This document shows positions 33,564 to 41,430 of a stretch of DNA of 42,927 bases, piece by piece. The position numbers and the translations under genes are program-made. The notes under the pieces were generated by a model that made no database searches, was not told the DNA's origin, and was given only the letters and a program-made list of their open reading frames with translations. The DNA is from Variovorax boronicumulans NBRC 103145 (GTDB lineage: Bacteria; Pseudomonadota; Gammaproteobacteria; Burkholderiales; Burkholderiaceae_C): contig NZ_BCUS01000051.1 of assembly GCF_001591345.1 (NCBI RefSeq), positions 1-42,927 of the forward strand, read 5' to 3'. The first letter of the stretch is position 1. Each line of letters opens with the position of its first letter.

Positions 33564-34172
33564 ATGAAACTCCTGCTTGTCGACGATCACCCGCTGTTCG
33601 GTGTCGGCTTTGCGCATGCGCTGACGCACGCCCGTCCCGACTTCGAAGTGCAGACCGCGCTCTCGCTGGCCGAGGGCGTGGCACGCGCGTCGCAATGCGC
33701 GCCCGACATCGTGCTGATCGACTACCGCCTGGGCGGTGAAGACGGCCTCGAAGGCCTGCGCCTCTTCGGCGCCCGGCATCCCCTCGTGTCGCGCCTGATG
33801 ATCTCGGGAGACGAAGAATCCGCACTCGCCGCGCGCGCACGCGCCGCGGGGGCGGCCGGCTTCATCGGCAAGTCGCGCTCGGTGGCGCACATCGCGGCGG
33901 CGCTGGACGAGGTGGCCGCCGGTGGCGAGGCTTTCGATATGCTGGCCTCGCGCACCGGTCCGCAGGTCGCGAGCCTCACGCCGCGCCAGCTCGAAGTGCT
34001 GCTGCTGGTGGCGCAAGGCCGCCAGAACAAGCAGATCGCCGCCGAGCTGGAGATCGCGGAGCGCACGGTCAAGCTCCACATCACGGCGCTGCTCGACACG
34101 ATGGACGCGCGCAACCGCACCCACCTGCTGGTCCAGGCGCGGCGCGCGGGGCTGTGGCTGGCGCAGGAATGA
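33564..34172 (+). CDS. LuxR/NarL-family response regulator
   Basis: This 202-residue transcription factor has an N-terminal receiver with acidic pocket Asp7-Asp8, phosphoacceptor Asp53 (IVLIDYRLGG) and conserved Lys (GFIGKS). A C-terminal LuxR-type helix-turn-helix follows from about residue 137 (LTPRQLEVLLLVAQGRQNKQ, AERTVKLHITALL). ATG 33564 gives a clean receiver start; the frame is open 19 codons upstream. The histidine kinase gene begins 1 bp after its stop, so the two form a cognate, probably translationally coupled pair. The signal and targets are unknown. Confidence 0.92.
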   Translation: MKLLLVDDHPLFGVGFAHALTHARPDFEVQTALSLAEGVARASQCAPDIVLIDYRLGGEDGLEGLRLFGARHPLVSRLMISGDEESALAARARAAGAAGFIGKSRSVAHIAAALDEVAAGGEAFDMLASRTGPQVASLTPRQLEVLLLVAQGRQNKQIAAELEIAERTVKLHITALLDTMDARNRTHLLVQARRAGLWLAQE

Positions 34173-34173
34173 G

Positions 34174-36042
34174 ATGAGCGCGTCGTCCCCGGTGCAGGCC
34201 CCTTCCAACGCCGACGTGGTGGCGGAGGAGGTCGCGGCGCCTGCCCCGCACGCACGCATCCGCGCGTGGTCGGCCCTGTCGGACCTGCAACTCGAGCAGC
34301 TGACGCAGATGATCCGCTCCACGCCGTGGTCGTGGATGCTGGCCGCGGTCGGCGGCTTGCTCTGCTACCTCGAATACGCAGCGGGGCCCGATGGCCCGCG
34401 GGTGGGGGCGTGGGTCGTCGTCTACGGCCTGGTCATCGCCGCGCGGATGGGCCTCTGGCTGACCTGGGCAGTGCGCCCCGGGCTGCGCGCGAACCTGGCG
34501 GCGATGGTGTGGCCCGTCATGGCCAGCAACCAGCTGCTGGCCTTGCTCTGGGGCGTGCTCAGTGCGCTGCTGTGGCACGAAGGGCCGGCGCAGGCCGAGG
34601 CCATTCTTCACATCGCGATGGTGACGGTGTCGCTGGGTGGCGCGATCCGCCTCTCGACGATCGGGCGGGCGGCCATGGCCTATGTGGTGCTCATCCTCGG
34701 CCCGCTGGTGCTGCGCGACATCTGGTTCGGCGGCAGCTACCACCTGGCCATGGCGCTGATCGTGACGCTCATCGGCGTCTACACGCTGCTGAGTTCCCGC
34801 GAGCTCTCTCGTGCGCTGCACGAGATCCAGGCGCAGCGCCGGCGCAATGCCGAACTGGTGACCGCGCTGAGCGCCGAAAACGAGCGCAGCCGCTCGGCCC
34901 GACAGATCGCCGAAGAAGCCGTGGCCGCGCGCATGCGCTTCTTCGCCTCGGCCAACCACGACCTGCGCCAGCCGCTCAACGCGATGGCGCTGCTGGCGCA
35001 GACGCTGCACACGGTCAGCACGCAGCCGCAGGTGCAGGCGCTCTCCGAGCAGCTGGTGGCCTGCGCCGACGGCATGACCGACGTGGTGGACGACCTGCTC
35101 GACATCACGCGCGCCGATGCCGGATCGATCAGCCCGCAGTGGTCGCTCTTCGCCATCGACGCGCTGCTGCGCGACTGCTGCCGGCCGCACCAGGCTGTGG
35201 CCGCGGCCAAGGGGCTGACGTTCGAACTGGCCATCGACCCCGCCACCGTCCGCAGCGACCGCGCCTTGCTCACGCGTGTCGTCACCAACCTGCTGGCGAA
35301 CGCCATCCGCTACACGCACCAGGGCACGGTGCGGATCGGTGGCCGGGTCGACAACGGCCGGCTGCGGCTGGCCATCGAAGACACGGGCATCGGCATCGCG
35401 CCCGAGCACCTGTCGCACGTTTTCGACGAGTTCTATCAAGTCGACAACCCCGCGCGCGACCGGCGCCTGGGCTACGGCCTGGGCCTCGCGACCGTGAAGC
35501 GCCTGAGCGAGCTGCTCGACCTGCGCGTGACCGTGCGCTCGCAGCCGGGGCAGGGCAGCGTGTTCGACGTGCAGGTGCCGTTGGCCGATGCGGCCGAGAG
35601 CGGCCGGGCGGAGGATGCCGAACGGCTCGCCGCGTCATCGACTGCCGCGTTGGCCGCGCGCGTGCTCGTGCTCGACGACGACCAGAGTTCGTTGCAGGCG
35701 CTTCAGGGGCTGCTGGCCTCCTGGGGCGCGGAGGTCCGCGCCGCGAGCGACATGGCGGGCGCGGTGGCCTGTCTGCAGGCGGGCTTCCAGCCCGATGCGC
35801 TGGTGGTGGACCTGCGGCTGGGCCTGCAGGCGAGCGGCCTGCAGGCCATCGCGGACCTGCGCCTTGCGTTGAACGAATCCGACCTGCCCGCGTTGATCGT
35901 GACCGGCGACGTCGGCGGCGATTCGCTGGCGGCGGCACGCGAGGCCGGCCTGCCGGTGCTCGTCAAGCCGGTGCGGCCCTCGCAGCTTCGCGCCTTCCTG
36001 GGCCATGCGCAGGCCTGGCGGCGAGAGCGCGCGCCCGACTGA
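34174..36042 (+). CDS. hybrid sensor histidine kinase, membrane-bound
   Basis: The 622-residue product has about six hydrophobic segments between residues 48 and 210 and no large periplasmic loop, so it probably senses within or near the membrane. A short coiled coil leads to the HisKA domain with His262 (FFASANHDLRQPLNAM). The ATPase domain follows with an N box (NLLANAIRYT), G1 (DTGIGIAPEHL) and G2 (GYGLGLATVKRL). A C-terminal receiver has Asp546 (ALVVDLRLG) and the pocket VLVLDDD. The HDLRQP type of H box is common in betaproteobacterial hybrid kinases. It follows the LuxR-type regulator by 1 bp. No separate phosphotransfer (Hpt) protein is seen nearby, so the receiver may act as an internal phosphate sink. 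Confidence 0.9.
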   Translation: MSASSPVQAPSNADVVAEEVAAPAPHARIRAWSALSDLQLEQLTQMIRSTPWSWMLAAVGGLLCYLEYAAGPDGPRVGAWVVVYGLVIAARMGLWLTWAVRPGLRANLAAMVWPVMASNQLLALLWGVLSALLWHEGPAQAEAILHIAMVTVSLGGAIRLSTIGRAAMAYVVLILGPLVLRDIWFGGSYHLAMALIVTLIGVYTLLSSRELSRALHEIQAQRRRNAELVTALSAENERSRSARQIAEEAVAARMRFFASANHDLRQPLNAMALLAQTLHTVSTQPQVQALSEQLVACADGMTDVVDDLLDITRADAGSISPQWSLFAIDALLRDCCRPHQAVAAAKGLTFELAIDPATVRSDRALLTRVVTNLLANAIRYTHQGTVRIGGRVDNGRLRLAIEDTGIGIAPEHLSHVFDEFYQVDNPARDRRLGYGLGLATVKRLSELLDLRVTVRSQPGQGSVFDVQVPLADAAESGRAEDAERLAASSTAALAARVLVLDDDQSSLQALQGLLASWGAEVRAASDMAGAVACLQAGFQPDALVVDLRLGLQASGLQAIADLRLALNESDLPALIVTGDVGGDSLAAAREAGLPVLVKPVRPSQLRAFLGHAQAWRRERAPD

Positions 36043-36050
36043 ACGATGGA

Positions 36051-36965
36051 TCAGCGGCCCTCCACCGCGTGCCCCGCAATCGCATCGATCACCGGCGCCC
36101 ACGTCAGCTTCGGCAGCGCGTGGCCCATGCCCTCGATGGTCACCATCTTTGCGCCGGGCACGTGGCGCGCCACGTCCTTCCCGCATTCGATCGGCACCAG
36201 CGGATCGACATCGCCATGGATCACCAGCGTCGGCGCCTTCAGCGACGCCAGCCGCTCCCTGCGGCTGCCTGACGCGATGATGGCCGCGAGCTGGCGTGCG
36301 TAGCCGGCCGGGTGCAGGCCGCGTTCGAAACTGCGTTCCGCGCGCGTGGCATCGAGCGCCTCTTCGTCCGGATGCGAACCGGCGCGCAGCACCTTCATCA
36401 CCTGCTGCTGGCGCGCGATGTAGCCGTCGCGGTCCAGCGGCGTGGGCGTGAGCAGCACCTGCAGCGCCTGGGGCTGGGGCGGTGGCAGGTCGGGGGCGCC
36501 GCTGGTGGCCATGATCGACACCAGCGTGCGCACGCGCGCCGGATGGCGCAGCGCGATCTCCTGGCCGATGGCGCCGCCCATCGAGGCGCCGACGATGTGG
36601 GCGCGATCGATGCCCAGCGCATCGAGCAGGCCGACCGCATCGTCGGCCATGTGGGCCAGCGTGTACGGCACCTGGCTCGCGCTCACCGGCACGCCGGCCA
36701 GCGCCTGCCCGAGCAGCTTGGCCACGTCGGGAATACCCGCGGCGCTCAGGCGCGTGGACTGTCCGATGTCGCGGTTGTCGAAGCGGATGACGCGGTAGCC
36801 GCGACCGGCCAGGCGCTCGCAGAAGGCTTCGTCCCACGCAATCATCTGCGTGCCCAGGCCCATGATGAGCAGCAGCGGTAGCGCCGCCGGATCGCCGAAG
36901 CAGTCGTAGGCCAGCTCGATGCCGTTGGACGAAGCGAACGAAGGGGAAGAGGGGTCGCGTTGCAT
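36051..36965 (-). CDS. alpha/beta hydrolase
   Basis: The 304-residue product has the alpha/beta-hydrolase order. The oxyanion region is LLLIMGLGTQMIAWDEAFC, the nucleophile elbow GASMGG gives the Ser, the acid lies in VIHGDVDPLVP and the catalytic His in EGMGHALPK. The overall look resembles RdmC/aclacinomycin methylesterase-like hydrolases, but the substrate cannot be told. It has no signal peptide. The minus-strand leader (36966-37018) is rich in C and U and has no Shine-Dalgarno. It converges with the kinase gene 8 bp apart and diverges from the AraC-type regulator, a possible controller. Confidence 0.88.
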   Translation of the reverse strand: MQRDPSSPSFASSNGIELAYDCFGDPAALPLLLIMGLGTQMIAWDEAFCERLAGRGYRVIRFDNRDIGQSTRLSAAGIPDVAKLLGQALAGVPVSASQVPYTLAHMADDAVGLLDALGIDRAHIVGASMGGAIGQEIALRHPARVRTLVSIMATSGAPDLPPPQPQALQVLLTPTPLDRDGYIARQQQVMKVLRAGSHPDEEALDATRAERSFERGLHPAGYARQLAAIIASGSRRERLASLKAPTLVIHGDVDPLVPIECGKDVARHVPGAKMVTIEGMGHALPKLTWAPVIDAIAGHAVEGR

Positions 36966-37264
36966 GGGGCGTGGCGGTGAAAAGGAAGGGGAGAGAAAGC
37001 AAGAGAAGCGAAAGGCAACCGTCGCGCGTTGCGCTTTGCGCCCTGCGGCCGGGACGGTGTTTCGTGGACGATCTTTCCGTGGGGCACCAGCGTGAGAAAG
37101 GTTCGTTCAGACCAACCGGGAGTGACTTCGGGACAATTTGGCGCTATCGGGAAACTCCGAGTCTGCGCGTGCAGAACGCTTCGATATCCTGCGACGACCT
37201 TGGAGTGCGAGGCCAGTGGCGGCCTCGCCATCGAAGGCATGTGTTCTGAAGGGATTGAATCGTC
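36966..37264. promoter_or_regulatory. divergent intergenic region, hydrolase/AraC regulator
   Basis: These 299 bp hold no credible gene. The hydrolase side is a pyrimidine-rich leader on the minus strand (36966-37018). On the regulator side an 8-bp perfect hairpin (GCGAGGCC 37207-37214, GGCCTCGC 37221-37228) lies 36 nt before the GTG start. No clear sigma-70 promoter stands out. Confidence 0.4.
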
Positions 37265-38305
37265 GTGCATCGTTCGCCACCCGACTTCGCGTCACGCGTC
37301 TACGGACCCCAGCGCGTCGCAGCCATCGTCGCCACCCTGGTCGAAGAAGGCATCGCACCGGAACAAACCCTGAGTGGAAGTGGCCTGACGGAAGACCAGC
37401 TGCGCGCACCGGCGACGCGGATTTCCTACGAGCAGGCAGCCGTGGTCTTCCGCAACGCGGTGCGCCTCGCGCCCGGCCCCAGCATCGCCTTTCGCGCGGG
37501 CATCCGCATGCACCTCACGGCCTACGGCATGTACGGCTACGGGTTGCTGAGCAGTCCCACGCACGCCGACCTGATGGACTTCACCATCAAGTACAACCGC
37601 GTCATGGGCCCCGTGGCCGGGCCGGTGTCGTACACCTGCAGCGGCGGCACGGCCGTGCTGCCCTACGAGGTGCTGCTGTCGTCCGATCCGCAAGACCCGC
37701 TGTACCGCTTCGCGCTCGAGTTCGCCTTTGCGGTGCACCTGCGGCTGGGGCGCGATCTCTTCGGGCCGTCGTTCGGTCTTTCCGCATTGCATGTGCGCTT
37801 TGCCGAGCCCGAAGATTTGAGCGCCTACCGCACGCTGTTCGGCTGCCCCGTGGCGTTCGGCCAGCCGCGCGACGAACTGCATGTGGGCTCGCCGTGGGTG
37901 GGCCATCCCTCGCGGCTGCCCGACTCGGTCACGCATGCGATGGTGAGCGAGATGTGCCAGCAGGTGCTGGCCGACCTGCCGCGCTCGGGCGGTGTCTCGT
38001 CGGTGGTGCGGCGCACGCTGATCGACCACATGCCGTGGCGCTTTCCGACCATCGAGCCGATGGCTTCGGAGCTGTCGATCCATCCGCGCACCTTGCGCCG
38101 ACGCCTCGAGACCGAAGGAACGACCTACCGCGGCATCCTGGCCGACGTGCGTCGCGTGCTGGCCATCGAGTACCTGCGCACCACGCGCATGACCACCGAG
38201 GAAATCGCCGAGCGGCTGGGCTACAGCGACGCCTCGAACTTCCGCCACGCCTTCGTGCGCTGGACCGGCCGCAGCCCGCAGGACTACCGCGCGGCGAAGG
38301 CCTGA
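37265..38305 (+). CDS. AraC-family transcriptional regulator
   Basis: The 346-residue product has an N-terminal ligand-binding domain of the Arabinose_bd/OruR type (about 20-210, with FRNAVRLAPGPSIAFRAGIR). A C-terminal double helix-turn-helix follows: RTLRRRLETEGTTYRGILAD and TTEEIAERLGYSDASNFRHA, ending RSPQDYRAAKA. Relatives sense fatty-acid-like or amino-acid-derived small molecules. The start is GTG at 37265. It precedes a hydrolase, acyl-CoA ligase and wax ester synthase group on the same strand and diverges from another hydrolase, so control of lipid metabolism is a reasonable inference. Confidence 0.9.
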   Translation: MHRSPPDFASRVYGPQRVAAIVATLVEEGIAPEQTLSGSGLTEDQLRAPATRISYEQAAVVFRNAVRLAPGPSIAFRAGIRMHLTAYGMYGYGLLSSPTHADLMDFTIKYNRVMGPVAGPVSYTCSGGTAVLPYEVLLSSDPQDPLYRFALEFAFAVHLRLGRDLFGPSFGLSALHVRFAEPEDLSAYRTLFGCPVAFGQPRDELHVGSPWVGHPSRLPDSVTHAMVSEMCQQVLADLPRSGGVSSVVRRTLIDHMPWRFPTIEPMASELSIHPRTLRRRLETEGTTYRGILADVRRVLAIEYLRTTRMTTEEIAERLGYSDASNFRHAFVRWTGRSPQDYRAAKA

Positions 38306-38590
38306 GCCTCGCCTGCGCGATGCCGCATCGGGCATCGTGAACCACCGCTGATTCGCACGCGCGCGCCTTCGTGCGGCGTTCGCGTGGCCGTCGATCCACA
38401 CATCTGTTCGCAGTTGTGCGTCGCGCCTGCGCGGCGTTCGAACACGCGTCCCGAAATCACCGCGAAGTGGTCGCATCGCACCTTTCCTTGTCGACGTCGC
38501 CGCGAAAAGATGGCGCCCAGAGCAACGACAACAAAGTGCCCGATCCGAGCCTCGCTGAAGGCCCGGACGAGGCCGACAGGAGACAACAAC
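38306..38590 (+). other. intergenic region after the AraC regulator
   Basis: This first half of a 530-bp gap shows no convincing gene in either strand. A weak 7-bp hairpin (CGATGCC/GGCATCG, 38318-38337) lies just past the regulator stop and lacks a T-run. A promoter for the lipid genes is expected here but I could not place one with confidence. Confidence 0.4.
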
Positions 38591-38758
38591 ATGGATGCAC
38601 CTCGCGCGTGCCGGCATGCCCGGCACGGACTGGACGTACGCGGCGGGTTCACACCATGCATGCGTGCCGCCGCACAGGCCGGGCGTCGCCGTTGCGCGGC
38701 GCCTTCACCCCTTTTCCCCGACCTCGATCCTCTCTCGAACGACCGCCCGACCGGGTAG
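38591..38758 (+). CDS. possible 55-codon leader ORF
   Basis: An ATG at 38591 is preceded by ACAGGAGACAACAAC, one of the best ribosome sites in this part of the window, and opens a 55-codon frame ending in TAG. The peptide (starts MDAPRACRHARHGLDVRGG) is rich in Arg, Ala and Pro and resembles no family I know. Its stop codon lies within the span of a terminator-like structure. It may be a translated leader controlling the downstream lipid genes, the relic of a lost gene, or chance. Confidence 0.35.
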   Translation: MDAPRACRHARHGLDVRGGFTPCMRAAAQAGRRRCAAPSPLFPDLDPLSNDRPTG

Positions 38759-38791
38759 CCGTGTGCATCGCGTCTGCACGTCGGGCTTTTT
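38745..38791 (+). promoter_or_regulatory. terminator-like hairpin in the lipid-operon leader
   Basis: GCCCGAC (38745-38751) pairs with GTCGGGC (38780-38786), and an inner GTGCA/TGCAC stem (38763-38767, 38775-38779) stacks on it. TTTTTCTTC follows at once. It lies at the end of the small leader ORF and 45 nt before the hydrolase start, so it could act as a terminator or attenuator. Confidence 0.45.
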
Positions 38792-38835
38792 CTTCGCCTC
38801 TCTTTTTTCTCTTTCCCTTTCCCTCCACTCCCGAG

Positions 38836-39621
38836 ATGACCATGACCGAATCTTCTTCGATGGCCCCGCCGTCCCGCCGCCTGCTGATGCTCGAGTGGCG
38901 CGCCGTGGCGGAGCTGTCCGCGTTCTTCACCATGGCCCCGATGCTGCGCATGGCGCCCGCGGGCGACGGGCATCCCGTGCTCGTGCTGCCCGGCCTCTCG
39001 GCGAGCGATGCCTCGACGCAACCGCTGCGCGCCTTCCTGCGCGACCGCGGCTACCGCGCGCACGGATGGAAGCTCGGCCCCAACTTCGGCCCGCGCCCCG
39101 GCGTGGAAGACCAGATGCAGGAGCGCCTGGCCGAACTGCACGAGCGCTACCAGCGCAAGGTGAGCATCGTCGGCTGGAGCCTGGGCGGCGTGTTCGCACG
39201 CGAGCTGGCGCGCCGCGCGCCTTCGCAGGTGCGCAGCGTCATCACGCTGGGCAGCCCGTTCGCCGGCGAGCCGCGCGCGAGCAACGCGTGGCGGCTGTAC
39301 GAGATGGTGAGCGAGCGCAAGGTCGAGGACTGGCCCGAGCGCGAACGCATGCGCACGCCGCCGCCCGTGCCGGCCAGCGCCATCTACAGCCGCAGCGACG
39401 GCATCGTGGCCTGGCAGGGCTGCCGCGAACGCGAGACCGCGACCTCGGAAAACATCGAGGTCGAGGGCAGCCACTGCGGCCTCGGCCACAACCCCGTGGT
39501 GCTCTACGCCATTGCCGACCGGCTCGCGCAGCCCGAGGGCCAGTGGAAGCCGTTCCGCCGCGAAGGCCTGCGCCGCCTGCTGTACCTCGACCCGCACCGC
39601 GACGTGCGCAAGGCCGCCTGA
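38836..39621 (+). CDS. lipase-like alpha/beta hydrolase
   Basis: The 261-residue product has the nucleophile elbow GWSLGG (Ser), an acid in IYSRSDGIVAW and a catalytic His near EGSHCGLGHNP, in the order of lipase-type hydrolases. GHPVLVLPGLSASDAST near residue 40 is the oxyanion-hole strand. No signal peptide is evident. ATG 38836 begins MTMTESSSMAPP; the frame is open far upstream but has no conserved sequence there. The leader just before the ATG is almost all pyrimidine (38787-38833) and has no Shine-Dalgarno. The acyl-CoA ligase follows after 44 bp. A role in acylglycerol or wax ester turnover is inferred from the neighbours. Confidence 0.85.
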   Translation: MTMTESSSMAPPSRRLLMLEWRAVAELSAFFTMAPMLRMAPAGDGHPVLVLPGLSASDASTQPLRAFLRDRGYRAHGWKLGPNFGPRPGVEDQMQERLAELHERYQRKVSIVGWSLGGVFARELARRAPSQVRSVITLGSPFAGEPRASNAWRLYEMVSERKVEDWPERERMRTPPPVPASAIYSRSDGIVAWQGCRERETATSENIEVEGSHCGLGHNPVVLYAIADRLAQPEGQWKPFRREGLRRLLYLDPHRDVRKAA

Positions 39622-39665
39622 CGCGCCGCATCACCAACCCACTCATTCACTTCCTGGAGACGCAC

Positions 39666-41378
39666 ATGAACAGCAAGCCCTGGCTGGCTTCCTACCCCGA
39701 AGGCGTGGCGTGGGACCACGCGATCACGCCCACCTCGGTCCAGCAGATCCTGGCCGACGCCGTGGCCGGTTTTCCCGACCGGCCGGCCATCGACTTCATG
39801 GGCAAGCGGCTGAACTATCGCGAGCTTGGCGCGCTGGTCGATCGCGCCGCCAAGGGCTTGCAGGCCCTGGGCGTGCGCCCCGGCGTGCACGTGGGCCTGT
39901 TCCTGCCCAACACGCCGCACTACCTGGTCGCGCTGTTCGGCGTGCTGCAGGCGGGCGGCACGGTGGTCAACTACTCGCCGCTCGATGCCGCGAAGGTGCT
40001 CGAGCACAAGATCGAGGACAGCCAGACCGACTTCCTCATCACGCTCGACCTGGCCGCGCTGTACCCGCAGATGGCCGCCATGCTCGGCAAGACGCGTCTC
40101 AAGAAGCTCATCGTCGGCAACCTCGCCGAGATGACCGGCGCGCCCGAGCAGGTGGCCGCGCAGATGAAGGCGAAGAACGAAACGGTCGAGATCTCGGGCG
40201 ACGAGCACCACCTGCGTTTTTCCGAACTTCTCGACAACGACGGCCGCTACACGCCGCACCCCATCGGCGATCCGCGCGAGGCGCTGGCCATCCTGCAGTA
40301 CACGGGCGGCACCACTGGCCTGCCCAAGGGCGCGATGCTCACGCACGCCAACCTGTCGTCGGCCTGCGAGCAGGTGGTGATCACGCAGTCGGGCACGCCG
40401 CCCGTGCTGCAGATGGGCACCGAGCGGCTGCTCGCGGTGCTGCCGCCGTTTCACATCTACGCGCTCACGGTCAACCTGCTGCTGGGCGTGCGCCTGGCGG
40501 CCGAGATCGTGCAGCACCTGCGCTTCGACCCCAAGGCCGCGCTGCGCGACATCGCCGAGAAGAAGCTCACCACCTTCTGCGGCGTGCCCACCATGTTCAC
40601 CGCGGTGATCGGCGACCCCGACACGCCGCAGTACGACCTGCACTCGCTCAAGCTGTGCAACTCGGGCGGTGCGCCGCTGCCGATGGAGGTCGGCGAGCGC
40701 TTCCGCGCCATCACCGGCACCTGGCTGGCCGAAGGCTGGGGCATGACCGAAACCTCGCCCACCGGCACCTTCTCGCCCGCGCACGGCCAGCGCAAGGCGG
40801 GCTCGTGCGGCATTCCGCACCCGGGCGTGGTCATCAAGATGCTCGACCTCGAAGACCCCACGCGCTACGTGCCGCTGGGCGAGAAGGGCGAGATGTGCAT
40901 CCAGGGCCCCAACGTGATGAAGGGCTACTGGAACAAGCCCGAGGCCACGGCCGACAGCACCACCTTCGACGGCTTCTTTCGCACCGGCGACGTGGGCTAC
41001 ATGGACGAGGACGGCTTCGTCTTCATCGTCGACCGCTGCAAGGACATGCTGCTGTGCAGCGGCTACAACGTCTATCCGCGCGTGCTCGAAGAGGCCATCT
41101 ACCAGCACCCGGCCGTGCATGAGGTGGCGGTGATCGGCGTGCCCGACGAATACCGCGGCCAGTCGCCCAAGGCCTTCGTCACGCTCAAGCCCGGCGCCGA
41201 GGCCTTCGACATCAAGGCCCTGCAAAGCTTTCTCAAGGAGCGCGTGGGCAAGCACGAGATGGTGCAGGCCCTGGAGATCCGCGCCGCGCTGCCCAAGACG
41301 GCGGTGGGCAAGCTCTCCAAGAAAGACCTCGTGGACGAAGAGCTGCGCAAGCAGGCCGTCGCCGCGGCCACCGCCTGA
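39666..41378 (+). CDS. long-chain acyl-CoA ligase (AMP-forming)
   Basis: Activates fatty acids to acyl-CoA by way of acyl-AMP. The 570-residue product has the P-loop YTGGTTGLPKG at 212-222, the adenine motif GWGMTETSP, the hinge region YMDEDGFVFIVDRCKD and GYNVYPRVLEEAI, and the catalytic Lys549 in PKTAVGKLSKKDL. A ribosome site (TGGAG) precedes ATG 39666. It resembles long-chain FadD-like ligases; exact chain length is not readable. It lies between a lipase-like hydrolase and a wax ester synthase gene, which would use its acyl-CoA product. Confidence 0.93.
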   Translation: MNSKPWLASYPEGVAWDHAITPTSVQQILADAVAGFPDRPAIDFMGKRLNYRELGALVDRAAKGLQALGVRPGVHVGLFLPNTPHYLVALFGVLQAGGTVVNYSPLDAAKVLEHKIEDSQTDFLITLDLAALYPQMAAMLGKTRLKKLIVGNLAEMTGAPEQVAAQMKAKNETVEISGDEHHLRFSELLDNDGRYTPHPIGDPREALAILQYTGGTTGLPKGAMLTHANLSSACEQVVITQSGTPPVLQMGTERLLAVLPPFHIYALTVNLLLGVRLAAEIVQHLRFDPKAALRDIAEKKLTTFCGVPTMFTAVIGDPDTPQYDLHSLKLCNSGGAPLPMEVGERFRAITGTWLAEGWGMTETSPTGTFSPAHGQRKAGSCGIPHPGVVIKMLDLEDPTRYVPLGEKGEMCIQGPNVMKGYWNKPEATADSTTFDGFFRTGDVGYMDEDGFVFIVDRCKDMLLCSGYNVYPRVLEEAIYQHPAVHEVAVIGVPDEYRGQSPKAFVTLKPGAEAFDIKALQSFLKERVGKHEMVQALEIRAALPKTAVGKLSKKDLVDEELRKQAVAAATA

Positions 41379-41430
41379 GCGCGCGCATTCCCCAATTCCC
41401 ACCGATCCCACCGACGAAAGAGGCCACGCC

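Noticed and set aside
38384..38758. A 124-codon ORF in the lipid-operon leader
   Set aside because: Only its last 55 codons have a ribosome site in front (ATG 38591); the longer form has no start signal and no conserved sequence.
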